DNA from: Candidatus Bathyarchaeota archaeon
GTDB lineage: Archaea; Thermoproteota; Bathyarchaeia; Bathyarchaeales; Bathycorpusculaceae
Length of the DNA stretch: 57,237 nt
Assembly: GCA_026014705.1 (NCBI GenBank)
Contig: JAOZHU010000009.1
Coordinates: 1 to 57,237, forward strand
Direction: 5' to 3'
The notes under the pieces are model-generated. The model was not told the DNA's origin. It made no database searches and saw only the letters and a program-made list of their open reading frames with translations. Made by a program: the position numbers and the translations under genes. Below, piece after piece: positions 31,514 through 40,547 of this stretch (within the stretch, counting starts at the first letter, position 1; each line of letters opens with the position of its first letter).

Positions 31514-33196
31514 CTATACTTCTGCCTTTGAGAGGAGTTCCTCTGCGTTTCTGACTGCGATTCGATAGAAGGCTGAAATTATAACAGCAGCGACAACTCC
31601 GCTCACTGCAATAGCTATAAGCGGGTCTAAGAACATGGGGAACCCCTGGAAGAGCATTGAAGCAGCATAAGGTAGTAAGGGCGCCAAAAGCGCTGCAGCA
31701 GCTAGGCTGCACACGATGAGGTTGACGATAGACCACCTTGTGCGTATCATTCTCGGTCTAGGCGTTTCGGTGAAGTCTGCGCCTTTAATGCCATTTGACA
31801 GCGAAATGGCTCCTAGCGACAGCACCAGCAAAATGGGCAGCAACACCGCTATGATTGCGGCACGAAGCGACGGGTGGTAAAGCAAGAATCCAACTAAAAT
31901 GGGGATTGGTAAAACGGCAAGAGAGAAGAGCACCATAAAGAAATATTTGCTTTTCACCAAGTTTCTAGGCGAAATGGGAGATGAGTAGATATGCCAAACG
32001 GCTTGGCCTTCTTCGCCTATCATGAAGTTGCCTAGGCTCAGGGCTAAGATGAAGGCGGGCATCAGGAAAATTGTGGCAGACATAGACAGGATGAATTCGG
32101 TTGGCGCAGGCTCACTTGGAAAGTTGAGCGATTGCATGGCGGGCACCATGATTATGACTATGGGGATTATGAAGACCATCATTAACTCTCGCCTGCGTGT
32201 GAACGCCCTGAAATCTTTTCTAACCAGCGCTGCTTCAACCGCTGAAAAGCCAATTTTGCCCAAGACTCCATGTTTAGGAGTGTAAACTCCAACGCCACGC
32301 GAAACTTTTATTGCAGGAGGCTCATACAACCCGAACCGCTTGTTCAAGGCAACAGCGAGGAAAAACAAGCCAGCTATAAAGCAGAGCGAAAGTGCCAAGA
32401 ACACAATGCCCTCCAGTAGTACGCCAGCAATAAAATAGAAGAGGGTCATTCCCAACCACACGAAGGGAACAAACCAAACTGCGCTCTGCATTGAGGCGAT
32501 GGTTTGAACGAAATTCAATGCTCCCGCACCAGAAGTTATGTAGAAATAACCCGCGTAGAAAACAATGAAAAACAACAAAGAACCAAGAAACCGCACCCAC
32601 ACTGCAGCTCTACCTGAGGACTTGTAAACTGCGCCTACGAACCGCATTTGCAGGACTCTTAGAATCTCCGTTATAGCGCTTGCCATGAAAGCCGCTGCCA
32701 ATGCAGCAAGCGTAGCCAGCACTGCCGCGAGAACTTGTCCGATGATTACTGAGAACACGATAATGGCTGAACCGATGAACACTATTGAAGCCAATGGAAA
32801 GCCCATTAGATTAGCCAAAATCGATGCCAAGGTGTGCTCTTGCCATGTGATGGGCAACCAGTAGGGCACTTGAGCTGAGAATCTGACGCCGCTGCGTTGA
32901 ATCTGCTGCAGCATCGTGAAAACCAAGCTGTAAATCAAAACAAGCGTAGGCACCGACAGGAAAAGACTCAGAGCACCTGCCTGAGCCACCAGTAGAAAAG
33001 TCGGATCAGACGCCGCAATAACGGTGTAACCGTAGCTAACCAATCCGCCTACTGCTAAGCCGATTATTAGGGCAACCCAGTAAGCCCAGTAAGCGAAAAA
33101 CTTGTTCTCGCGGTACTTGGTGACTTTGCTTCCTCGTATTAGTCTGCCTGATTTACGGTCAACCTGCATCAGGGCAATAACGTTTTTCCAGTTCAT
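31514..33196 (-). CDS. ABC-2 type transport permease
   Basis: A 560-residue membrane protein with about twelve hydrophobic helices in two halves joined by a cytoplasmic loop containing basic residues (KISFSAVEAALVRKDFRAFTRR-like region near 320). Long ABC-2 permeases of this size work with a single ATPase as an exporter. The ATPase gene directly upstream overlaps its start by four bases, so they form one transporter. Substrate unknown. Confidence 0.82.
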   Translation of the reverse strand: MNWKNVIALMQVDRKSGRLIRGSKVTKYRENKFFAYWAYWVALIIGLAVGGLVSYGYTVIAASDPTFLLVAQAGALSLFLSVPTLVLIYSLVFTMLQQIQRSGVRFSAQVPYWLPITWQEHTLASILANLMGFPLASIVFIGSAIIVFSVIIGQVLAAVLATLAALAAAFMASAITEILRVLQMRFVGAVYKSSGRAAVWVRFLGSLLFFIVFYAGYFYITSGAGALNFVQTIASMQSAVWFVPFVWLGMTLFYFIAGVLLEGIVFLALSLCFIAGLFFLAVALNKRFGLYEPPAIKVSRGVGVYTPKHGVLGKIGFSAVEAALVRKDFRAFTRRRELMMVFIIPIVIIMVPAMQSLNFPSEPAPTEFILSMSATIFLMPAFILALSLGNFMIGEEGQAVWHIYSSPISPRNLVKSKYFFMVLFSLAVLPIPILVGFLLYHPSLRAAIIAVLLPILLVLSLGAISLSNGIKGADFTETPRPRMIRTRWSIVNLIVCSLAAAALLAPLLPYAASMLFQGFPMFLDPLIAIAVSGVVAAVIISAFYRIAVRNAEELLSKAEV

Positions 33197-33966
33197 TTCA
33201 GCAGTTCCTCAACAACTGCGCGTATGTCGCCCGTGCCTGTGAGCTTCAAGAAAATGTCTTCTAAACCAGAATCAGGCAGCTTCGCCATCTGCCGCAATTC
33301 GTCCATGTTTCCTAACGCTAAAAGCTTTCCCTGATACATTATGCCTACGCGGTCGCACATGGCTTGGGCAATTTCTAGCACGTGTGTGGATATTATGGTT
33401 GTGATGTCTTGTGTTTTTAATTCTTGCAGGAAATCTTTGATTATGCGGGCTGAACGCGGGTCCAAAGCGTTTAGTGGTTCGTCTAGAATCAACAGCTTGG
33501 GTTTGTGCAGGAACGCGGAAATCAACGCGATTTTCTGTTTCATGCCTTCCGAGTAGCTGGTTATCATGTCGCCTTCTCTGCCTTCGAGTTGAAGAGCTTT
33601 GAGGTACTCGTTGATGCGGTTTTTCTTTTCCGAGGTCTGCATGCCGTATATGTCGCCTATGAAATCCAAGTATTCAATTCCAGTTAAGAACTCGTAGAGG
33701 CGCGGTGCCTCGGGAACGTAGCCTACTTTCTGTTTTACGCCTACAGGGTCTGTCTGCACGTCCGCTCCTAGCACGCTGACTGAACCCGCGTCAGGTTGGA
33801 CTAAGCCTAGAAGCATCTTCATCGTGGTGGATTTGCCTGAGCCGTTTGGTCCGAGCAAACCGAAAATTTCGCCAGTTTTTATTGATAAGTCAACTTGATT
33901 TACGGCTAAAATCTCGTTGTAGCGTTTCACAACGCCTTTTAATTCAACTGCGTATGCGCTGTCCAT
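33193..33966 (-). CDS. ABC transporter ATPase
   Basis: A 257-residue ATP-binding subunit: Walker A GLLGPNGSGKST near residues 36-47, signature motif S-Y-S-E-G-M-K-Q near 138, Walker B L-L-I-L-D-E-P near 158, and an H-loop (S-T-H-V-L-E) near 195. The signature has Glu-Gly where many have Gly-Gly, which is seen in this subclass. Cytoplasmic, paired with the ABC-2 permease encoded downstream. Confidence 0.92.
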   Translation of the reverse strand: MDSAYAVELKGVVKRYNEILAVNQVDLSIKTGEIFGLLGPNGSGKSTTMKMLLGLVQPDAGSVSVLGADVQTDPVGVKQKVGYVPEAPRLYEFLTGIEYLDFIGDIYGMQTSEKKNRINEYLKALQLEGREGDMITSYSEGMKQKIALISAFLHKPKLLILDEPLNALDPRSARIIKDFLQELKTQDITTIISTHVLEIAQAMCDRVGIMYQGKLLALGNMDELRQMAKLPDSGLEDIFLKLTGTGDIRAVVEELLK

Positions 33967-34037
33967 TTTACTCTACGCCGCTTTGAGATAGAGAATGAAC
34001 GGTATTTAAGCCTGATGTAATCCTGCGAATGGGCTGT

Positions 34038-34427
34038 TTAGGCGCGTTGGATTAGTTCAATGAGTGTTCCATCGGGGTCTTCCACGAAAGCAATCAGCGA
34101 CCCAGACGAAGCGAGTCTGAAGGGCTCGTCAGTTATGGTGACGTTTGCTTTGCGCATTTCGGTGATGGTTTTCGTCATGTCTTTGACCTCAAAGGCTAAG
34201 TGGTCAAACACGCGGTCTTCGTAGTCGGGTTGGAGGAATTTTTTCTGGTTACGGTAGAAAGTCAACTCAAGCAGGGCGCCTTTCGCTTCGGGGTCTCGGA
34301 GAAACGCGATTTCAGCGTTGTTCTGCGGTATCTCCCGCCGACTAACAAGCCTAAGCCCCAAGAACTTAGTGTAGAAATCTATTGACCGCTCCATGTTGCT
34401 TGTGCGTATACTCGTGTGAACAAACAT
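34038..34427 (-). CDS. VOC-family (glyoxalase/bleomycin resistance-like) protein
   Basis: A 129-residue protein with the two babab modules of the vicinal-oxygen-chelate fold. It keeps H-T-S-I-R-T at the start, an E in L-L-E-L-T-F, F-D-H-L-A-F-E-V near residue 78 and G-T-L-I-E-L-I near the end, which supply the metal ligands His, Glu, His and Glu. Lactoylglutathione-lyase or methylmalonyl-CoA-epimerase-like activity is possible; sequence alone does not decide. It sits alone between two ABC exporters. Confidence 0.82.
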   Translation of the reverse strand: MFVHTSIRTSNMERSIDFYTKFLGLRLVSRREIPQNNAEIAFLRDPEAKGALLELTFYRNQKKFLQPDYEDRVFDHLAFEVKDMTKTITEMRKANVTITDEPFRLASSGSLIAFVEDPDGTLIELIQRA

Positions 34428-34585
34428 GTTTTCAGCGCACCTTCAGTGTGTCTGTCTATTCTTGAAGGGCGCATTCGCTATAAAGAAGTTACTATCCCAC
34501 AGGAAATACATTTTCTGCTTGAAAATTTACGAATAACTATAAATCTAAGCCGAGCGCATCAAGATTCGACAGTGACGAAAACGTA

Positions 34586-35575
34586 ATGGCTAATGTCATT
34601 GAAACCAACCAGCTAACGAAAACTTTTAACTCGCTCATGGCAGTTGACAAATTGAACATCACAGTGAAGTCAGGCGAAATTTTCGGTTTGCTCGGACCAA
34701 ACGGCGCGGGAAAAACCACAACCATCTCCATGCTCTGCACCATACTAAAGCCAACAGCAGGCACCGCAAAAGTCAACGGCTTCGACATCGTCAAAGAAGC
34801 CACGCAAGTGCGCAAGTCAATAGGCATCGTTTTCCAAGACCCCAGCGTCGACGATAGGCTAACTGGACGCGAAAACCTCTACATGCACGCTAACCTCTAC
34901 GGCGTTCCAGCAAGCGAACAGAAAAGCCGAATCGAACACGTGTTAAAACTGGTTGAACTCCAAGACAGGGCAGATGACTTGTTACGCACTTATTCAGGCG
35001 GCATGCGCCGCAGGCTAGAACTTGCACGCGGCTTGATCCACTACCCCAAACTGCTATTCCTAGACGAACCCACGCTTGGGCTTGACCCGCAGACAAGAGA
35101 CCATGTTTGGAGATACATTCGAGAACTGAAAGAAACACATGATATAACCGTGGTGCTAACAACGCATTACATGGATGAAGCAGACAGACTCTGCGACCGC
35201 ATAGCCATAATGGACTACGGCAAAATCATCGCGCTTGATACGCCTACGAAACTGAAGGACACACTCGAAGGCGACGTAGTAATTGTCAAAACAAACAATC
35301 CTGACGCGCTTTCCAAACTGGTTGCTGAAAAAATGCAGCTAAAGAAAACCCGCACAGTCAACGGAACAGTTGAAATTACAGTGCGAAACGGAGAAAACCT
35401 CTTGCCGAGGATAGTGGAGACAGCAGCGCAAAACAAAATCCATGTTGAATCAATATCCCTGCGTGCACCAAACCTTGAAGACGTTTTCCTGCATTACACG
35501 GGCAGAATGATACGCGCAGACAGCGGCAAAGAACCGCACGGCATCGCAGCGATACAGAGGAGGAAAATACGTTGA
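34586..35575 (+). CDS. ABC transporter ATPase of DrrA type
   Basis: A 329-residue ATP-binding protein with Walker A LLGPNGAGKTTT (about 37-48), signature T-Y-S-G-G-M-R-R-R near 138, Walker B L-L-F-L-D-E-P-T-L-G-L-D-P near 156, and the DrrA-type C-terminal extension (from about 230). Adjacent to and overlapping the permease gene by four bases. In DrrAB systems the pair exports drugs or lipids; the archaeal substrate is unknown. Confidence 0.92.
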   Translation: MANVIETNQLTKTFNSLMAVDKLNITVKSGEIFGLLGPNGAGKTTTISMLCTILKPTAGTAKVNGFDIVKEATQVRKSIGIVFQDPSVDDRLTGRENLYMHANLYGVPASEQKSRIEHVLKLVELQDRADDLLRTYSGGMRRRLELARGLIHYPKLLFLDEPTLGLDPQTRDHVWRYIRELKETHDITVVLTTHYMDEADRLCDRIAIMDYGKIIALDTPTKLKDTLEGDVVIVKTNNPDALSKLVAEKMQLKKTRTVNGTVEITVRNGENLLPRIVETAAQNKIHVESISLRAPNLEDVFLHYTGRMIRADSGKEPHGIAAIQRRKIR

Positions 35576-36339
35576 CGGAGCTTAGAGGCTTTTACACGCT
35601 ATGGCTTCGCGAAGTCAAACGTTACCTACGCGACAGAACCCGCATAATCAGCAGTTTCTTTCAGCCGCTGCTGTGGCTGGTAGTGTTCGGCGTCGGCATC
35701 GGTTCGAGCTTGCGAGGCGCAGTGACTATTCCCGGCTTGACTTATCAGCAGCTGATTTTTCCAGGCATCGTCGGGCAAACACTGCTCTTCACAGCGATGT
35801 TCATGGGTATCTCAGTAATCTGGGACAAGGAATTCGGCTTCATGAAAGAAATCCTAGTTGCACCTGTTTCACGCATGACCATATTTCTGGGCAAAATGGT
35901 GGGAGACAGCACCGACGCCCTGCTTCAAGGCGTAATCGTGCTTGCGCTAGGCTTAGCGTTAGGAATACAAATAGACTTATTCGCCTTTCTCGCGTGCCTA
36001 CCCGTCATGCTGCTCATCACGTTCGGCTTAGTCAGCATAGGCTTAACCATCGCGAGCTTCATGGGAAGCCTGGAAAGCTTCGGCGCCATACAGAGCTTCA
36101 TCAACTTGCCGCTGTTCTTCTTAAGCGGCGCATTATTCCAAGTGCAAAGCCTCCCTGACTGGATGCAAACCCTGGCAAGAGCAAACCCTTTAACGTATGG
36201 CGTGGATGCTTTAAGAACAATTATTCTAGGCGGAACATGGCAACCACTGTATCCGTTGTATGTGAATTTGGCGGTTATCGGCGTTTTCGACGTGATTATG
36301 ATAATTATTGGAACATGGGCTTTCACTAGAATGAAATAA
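35572..36339 (+). CDS. ABC-2 permease of DrrB type
   Basis: A 255-residue protein with six membrane helices in the classical ABC-2 arrangement, with the conserved W-D-K-E-F-G-F-M-K-E-I-L-V-A-P segment after the third helix. The start is TTG with GAGGAGG eight bases upstream, overlapping the ATPase stop. It forms the channel for the ATPase at 34586. Encoded in the opposite direction to the other ABC-2 exporter, with the VOC gene between. Confidence 0.9.
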   Translation: MTELRGFYTLWLREVKRYLRDRTRIISSFFQPLLWLVVFGVGIGSSLRGAVTIPGLTYQQLIFPGIVGQTLLFTAMFMGISVIWDKEFGFMKEILVAPVSRMTIFLGKMVGDSTDALLQGVIVLALGLALGIQIDLFAFLACLPVMLLITFGLVSIGLTIASFMGSLESFGAIQSFINLPLFFLSGALFQVQSLPDWMQTLARANPLTYGVDALRTIILGGTWQPLYPLYVNLAVIGVFDVIMIIIGTWAFTRMK

Positions 36340-36394
36340 ACTGCCTTAAGCAACCGTCTCCCGAGCAGTACAGCCGCACTAATTCGCTAACAGG

Positions 36395-36700
36395 TTACTT
36401 GTTTGTCATTTCGTTAATCTGTTTTTCCATCATGTGCCCGCGGCAGTAAACTAAAGCCTTTGTGACGCCTGGAACTTTCTTTGCAGCGTTTTTTATGTCG
36501 TTGGCAAGTTTGAACGCTATTGGACAGAAGGGGCTCGTAGGGATAAATTCCACTTTGACTACGCCAGATGCGTCTTCCTTCACGTTTGTAATCATTTGCA
36601 TTTCAGCAAAAGTCATACCTGTTTCGGGATCAACTACTTTGCCCACTTCCTCTCGGACTTTATCCTCCAAATCTGTCACGTTTTCAGCATCCCACTCCAA
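36395..36700 (-). CDS. MIP18/PaaD-family (SufT-like) iron-sulfur maturation protein
   Basis: A 101-residue DUF59 protein, with V-D-P-E-T-G-M-T-F (residues 22-30) and the F-C-P-I-A cysteine near residue 58 that this family uses. Members help insert Fe-S clusters, as SufT and cytosolic Fe-S assembly factors do. Start TTG at 36700, no clear Shine-Dalgarno. It stands alone, not next to suf genes. Confidence 0.82.
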   Translation of the reverse strand: MEWDAENVTDLEDKVREEVGKVVDPETGMTFAEMQMITNVKEDASGVVKVEFIPTSPFCPIAFKLANDIKNAAKKVPGVTKALVYCRGHMMEKQINEMTNK

Positions 36701-36816
36701 GAAAAATAAACGCGATTATGACATATAAACTGCTAGAGGGGTATTCTGAAACAGAGACTATAGAAAACATATTCCTCTTTAGCCAGAGGAAGTGACGTGA
36801 ATTCCTCGTAAAATGA

Positions 36817-37329
36817 CTATAATATGCCTAAACCGTGTAATATGTGAACGGTTATCGTTAGGTAAAACGCCATGGCGGAGCTGGTGTGCACGAACCGGTA
36901 GTTTTGGTACTTAATGCGGGGAAACAATTGGAAACGTTTGGCAAATCCTGTGCTCACCAAGAGCAGCATGGCTATGTACAGAACGATTCCTGTGCCTAAA
37001 TCAGGATAAAAAGCGGCTGGTCTCCAAATTTGACCTGCAAAATGGAGCGACACCAACAAGAAAGCGGCAAGGTTGCCAAACACATGAAGCCTTAGAAGCG
37101 ATAGGTACTTGCTGGGGCGTTTACGTTTTAAGACGGCTATTATTGGAACAGTCAAAGCCATATAAAGTGTGCCAATCCAAACGAACCAGTGATTCAGGCG
37201 AAATGGACCTACGCTGAAGCCGAAATTAACCCAATCGAAATAATCTGCTGCCATTAAGCAAGCAGTTGCGAAAACCATGAGCAAAGCAAACCAAAACTCG
37301 CGGTTAAGTTTCACTTTATACGCCCACAC
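36817..37329 (-). CDS. Four-helix b-type cytochrome / ferric-reductase-like membrane protein
   Basis: A 170-residue membrane protein with about five helices. Two helices each carry a His pair with identical spacing: His82/His96 and His148/His162, thirteen residues between the members of each pair. This H-x13-H pair in two helices is the heme-binding arrangement of ferric reductase and NADPH oxidase membrane domains, so two b-hemes are probably held across the membrane. There is no FAD/NAD domain, so it would need a partner. GTG start at 37329. Confidence 0.7.
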   Translation of the reverse strand: MWAYKVKLNREFWFALLMVFATACLMAADYFDWVNFGFSVGPFRLNHWFVWIGTLYMALTVPIIAVLKRKRPSKYLSLLRLHVFGNLAAFLLVSLHFAGQIWRPAAFYPDLGTGIVLYIAMLLLVSTGFAKRFQLFPRIKYQNYRFVHTSSAMAFYLTITVHILHGLGIL

Positions 37330-37585
37330 AAACGTTAAATGCTTATTTCAGTTAATCAACGCTAAGGGCATAAATGGTTTTGGGTAAAAACGGCTCACGA
37401 AACTGCGCGGATAATTCGTGCAGCCGACAGATAGTGGCTTTGGGAAAGTTCATTCCTTGCTGGTAACGCCAGCGGAGACATTTTCTTAGCATAACCACTA
37501 ATGAAAGTGCTGTAGGTTATTGCGGATTAAAGTTTAAACCTCTGTATAGCAATCCAATTTGCAGGCAACAGTTGAAGGGAAAGTC

Positions 37586-38011
37586 ATGTACGCTGATTCA
37601 TGTATTTTCTGCAAGATAACCAGCAGACAAGCTTCAGCCAGCGTAGTTTACGAAGATGAAACGGCGCTGGCTTTCCTGGACATAAAACCTCTCAGCGAAG
37701 GACACACTCTCGTCATCCCCAAGAAGCATTATGCAACCATTTTTGAAATCCCAGATGACCTCGTTTCCCATGTCCATAAAATTGCCAAAAGAGTTGCCCT
37801 TGCAGTTAAAGAAGCCGTGAAAGCTGATGGCGTTAGCATAGTCCAGCAAAACGGGAGAGCTGCTGATCAAGAAATACTTCACCTGCACGTTCACGTCATA
37901 CCCCGATTTGTGGGAAAGAAACTGACTCGATTCACCGAAACTTCAGAGGCATCCAGAGAAAGACTGGATCAAACCGCAGCCAAAATAAAGCAACATTTAA
38001 AAATATCTTAA
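37586..38011 (+). CDS. HIT-family nucleotide hydrolase
   Basis: A 141-residue HIT protein with C-I-F-C near the start (zinc site) and the H-L-H-V-H-V catalytic triad H-x-H-x-H near residue 101. The family hydrolyses adenosine-5-phosphoramidate or similar nucleotides. I use the ATG at 37586 because a TTG nine codons earlier only adds residues without homology. GAAGGG precedes the start. Confidence 0.88.
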   Translation: MYADSCIFCKITSRQASASVVYEDETALAFLDIKPLSEGHTLVIPKKHYATIFEIPDDLVSHVHKIAKRVALAVKEAVKADGVSIVQQNGRAADQEILHLHVHVIPRFVGKKLTRFTETSEASRERLDQTAAKIKQHLKIS

Positions 38012-38205
38012 CTAAGATAGCTCCAAAAACTGCATGGCTTTCCAATACGCTGCGACATAAGAGCGTCAGGAGAACAACCAAACGACAATAGTTGATTATT
38101 TTGTCTAAACTGCTGAGGAGAATGAACAAATTAATTTAAGAGAGAGCCAATATGCAGTCTCGATACTACTTAAGAAAGAAAAGGGAAAGGTGTTACGCTG
38201 TAGAT

Positions 38206-39519
38206 TTATTCTTCCTGATCTTCAGTATTTTCGGCTGTGTCTTCTGCGGCTTGAGTGTCTTCGGTGTATTCTACTTGTTCGACTATAGGCTCGGCTGTTA
38301 TTTCTGGCTGCGCCTCCTGGGGCGCATTCCGAGGGTTTGCCGTGTGGGTGACCTCTTCCACTACTGGCGGTAGGTCTTCCAAGAATTGCGGCTCTTCCGT
38401 AATCAACGTGCTTTCACTCTCGTCTGATGATTGTGCTGGCGCTGTTTCCTCCAGGATTATTACGGGTTCCTCAGAGGTTTCTTCCACAATTTCCACGGGC
38501 TCCAGCGTTTCTGCTGGTGCTTCTTCGACGGTTTCTGTTGGAAGGCCCTCGGATGTTGCTTCTTCAGTAACGATTATGGTTTCTTGAGAAGCACCGGTGG
38601 CTTCTTCTATCGCGGGTATTGCAGTTTCAGTGTTTTCCACAGGGGCAGCTTCAGCGGGTAAGGTTTCGTCGGTTTGTGATGAGGCTGGCTCAGGTGGCAG
38701 TGGGGCTTCGTCCAAGGTTATGGTTGGTTCTTCGGAAACGGCTTCAACAACTTCTACGGTTTCTGCAGAGGCGGTTTCAACAGGTGCGACTTCGCTGTCT
38801 TCTTGAGGAGCGGGTTCAATCGCAGCCGCCTCAGCGTTTTCCACTGAGGGCTGTTCTGCGGCTGGTGCTGCTTCTTCGATGGGCGCAACTGGTTCTTGAG
38901 CGATTTCCACGATTGTTTCTGGTGCTTCAATGGGTGCCGCTTCTGCGTTTTCTGCAGGTGCAGCTTCTATCGGTGCTGATTCATCCAAGGTTATGGCTGG
39001 TTCCTGAGTGCACGGCTCGGTTGGAACCTCAACTTCAACTGGAGCAGCAGGAACGGTTTCAACAGTTGGCGCTTCAACGGCTGGCGCTATATCGGTGCTT
39101 TGGGATGAAGGTTCTGCTGCAGGAGCGGCAGGTGGGCAAAGCTGATTTGCTGCTTCTATGATTAGGTCCAGTTCATGTTTTGCAGTGTCAAGTCCTGTTG
39201 AGAGAAGGTTTATTTCGTGCTGGTAAATTTCATCGTCGATTTCACCAACAACATGCTGTATTTCATAGTTGGCAAGAAGGGTCTCCAATGTTTTGATTTG
39301 GCTTTCGAGGTCGTGCATTTTTAGTTGCATTTTCGCCAGTAGGTCTTTCTGCTGCTTTTCGATTTCTACGATGGCTGCGACTAGTTCGTCGTTGAATGAA
39401 TCTCGGGTTGTCTTGGAAATTCGACCAGTTTCAAATAAGTTGTCCAATGCTTGCTTCTTTTTCTTTGCTATTTCATATTCTTCGCTTAATCGCTTAAATG
39501 AGTGTCTCCACGAAATCAA
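38206..39519 (-). CDS. CdvA-like coiled-coil protein with long acidic Ala/Pro tail
   Basis: The TTG at 39519 has GGTG seven bases upstream and gives MISWRHSFKRLSEEYEIA; an ATG at 39579 would add 20 unlikely residues. Residues 1-125 form a coiled coil with the pattern L-S-E-E-Y-x-x-A-K-K-K-K-Q-A-L and G-R-I-S-K-T-T, which recalls the CdvA-like coiled-coil domain of archaeal ESCRT cell division. The PRC barrel of crenarchaeal CdvA is absent. The remaining 310 residues are a low-complexity acidic Ala/Pro/Glu tail holding three copies of a motif of form E-P-x-I-x-L-D/E-E. No cdvB or cdvC gene lies in the window. The role in division is inferred; a general cytoskeletal scaffold is the alternative. 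Confidence 0.65.
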   Translation of the reverse strand: MISWRHSFKRLSEEYEIAKKKKQALDNLFETGRISKTTRDSFNDELVAAIVEIEKQQKDLLAKMQLKMHDLESQIKTLETLLANYEIQHVVGEIDDEIYQHEINLLSTGLDTAKHELDLIIEAANQLCPPAAPAAEPSSQSTDIAPAVEAPTVETVPAAPVEVEVPTEPCTQEPAITLDESAPIEAAPAENAEAAPIEAPETIVEIAQEPVAPIEEAAPAAEQPSVENAEAAAIEPAPQEDSEVAPVETASAETVEVVEAVSEEPTITLDEAPLPPEPASSQTDETLPAEAAPVENTETAIPAIEEATGASQETIIVTEEATSEGLPTETVEEAPAETLEPVEIVEETSEEPVIILEETAPAQSSDESESTLITEEPQFLEDLPPVVEEVTHTANPRNAPQEAQPEITAEPIVEQVEYTEDTQAAEDTAENTEDQEE

Positions 39520-39660
39520 TTTTTTACACCGTGATTTTTTAGAGACAGAAGAGCAGATAACGTTTGTTAACATGCACATATATCGCTGAGTGTTAGGAAC
39601 AGGTCTGTCTGCTGAGAAAAAGGAAATTATGCGTTTAAAATCTTGTTGGTTGAATGTTGT

Positions 39661-39675
39661 TTATATATTTAAAAA
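39661..39675 (-). promoter_or_regulatory. Promoter box of the CdvA-like gene
   Basis: On the minus strand TTTAAATATATAAAC is a strong TATA-like run about 145 bases before the TTG start at 39519, leaving a leader of about 115-120 bases. Confidence 0.4.
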
Positions 39676-39687
39676 TTGAAATTTTTC

Positions 39688-39837
39688 TCAATCGAAAATC
39701 ATGGATGCTGGTTCTGTGAGGGCAATTTTGCTTGCGGACTTTATCAATGAGGGCGTTTCTGGGAACTGGAGAAGGCTTTGAAACGGCGGCTGCCGATAAG
39801 GCGGCTGCGCGGATTTTTTCTGGCCATATGTATCCAT
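39688..39837 (-). CDS. Possible small Pro/Gln-rich protein
   Basis: A 49-codon ATG frame on the minus strand, between the CdvA-like gene and the PadR gene. The product is rich in Pro, Gln and Ser with no recognised motif. A TATA-like TTTAAATTTTATT on the minus strand lies about 40 bases upstream. No Shine-Dalgarno. Reported as doubtful. Confidence 0.25.
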   Translation of the reverse strand: MDTYGQKKSAQPPYRQPPFQSLLQFPETPSLIKSASKIALTEPASMIFD

Positions 39838-39875
39838 TACGTCATATTTCAATTTCCGATTCGAAGTCCGAATAA

Positions 39876-39890
39876 AATTTAAATATCTAA
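39876..39890 (+). promoter_or_regulatory. TATA-like box before the PadR gene
   Basis: AATTTAAATATCTAA lies 33-47 bases before the ATG at 39923. It reads as a TATA box in both directions, so it might serve the divergent frame at 39837 too. Confidence 0.4.
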
Positions 39891-39922
39891 ACACGAACTA
39901 AACTATTACAATGTGAATAAAC

Positions 39923-40282
39923 ATGGTGATATTGACTGTTGTTCTCGGCAACGAAAAGATGGAAGGGCGGATTCTGAAGAGGATGCATGAACGCATGATA
40001 AAGAATTTCATGGACATCATCATAATGGCCGAGTTACTGAAGAGTCCGCTTAGTGGTTACGATGTTATCTCGTATATTCACAGCAAGTTTAACCTCCTTG
40101 TGAGCTCAGGCACGGTTTATTCGCTTCTGTATTCACTTGAACGGAATGAGCTGGTTGAAGGAACTTGGGATGAAAAAAAGAGAATTTACAGACTCACTGA
40201 CAAGGGCAAGAAAACGATAGAGACGATTTTAAATGCAAATGACAAAATTAAGATTTTTGTGGCGAACATCTTGAATCTTTAA
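39923..40282 (+). CDS. PadR-family winged-helix regulator
   Basis: A 119-residue protein with a PadR winged helix: M-A-E-L-L-K-S-P-L-S-G-Y-D-V-I-S-Y-I-H (about 38-56), S-S-G-T-V-Y-S-L-L-Y-S-L-E recognition helix, and a wing ending in R-I-Y-R-L-T-D-K-G. The ATG at 39923 is the first after the promoter; an ATG at 39959 is the alternative. Target unknown; the CdvA-like gene and the promoter region between them are candidates. Confidence 0.85.
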   Translation: MVILTVVLGNEKMEGRILKRMHERMIKNFMDIIIMAELLKSPLSGYDVISYIHSKFNLLVSSGTVYSLLYSLERNELVEGTWDEKKRIYRLTDKGKKTIETILNANDKIKIFVANILNL

Positions 40283-40474
40283 GCAGATGTACCTCTCGGA
40301 GTTTTATGGGTCAGATTGCGTGCTGCGCTGCACAAACGGGCGAAGAGGCGCTTGCTACTTTATGGTGCACACTATCGCGTGAGACAACCCAAAAACCCAC
40401 GTAAATAGTGCTGAAAACACTGCTTTGGAGTAGAACCTCTATAGAGAGACCATGCTGCGTAGCGTTTGCGGGAA

Positions 40475-40547
40475 TATATAAACTATTTAAAAGGGGGCTA
40501 TAGACTGTTCCACGCGTCAGCACATGGAAACCAAAAAACAAAAACAA
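40475..40547 (+). repeat. Inverted repeat copy 1: promoter/leader element before lplA
   Basis: A 73-bp stretch that reappears, reverse-complemented and with about three differences, at 47509-47580. It starts with TATATAAACTATTTAAA, a TATA-box-like run, continues through GGGGGCTATAGACTG, then a possible hairpin (GTTCCA pairing with TGGAAAC around a 12-base loop), and ends in an A-rich tail. It lies about 80 bases upstream of the lplA start at 40628. The 11-mer GCTATAGACTG recurs directly at 40560-40570. Read as a shared promoter and 5-prime leader rather than a coding repeat. Confidence 0.8.

Noticed and set aside
38619-39161. 180-codon plus-strand frame opposite the CdvA-like gene
   Set aside because: Antisense to the low-complexity tail; its Leu/Arg/Gln-rich product reflects GAA/GCA codons on the other strand.
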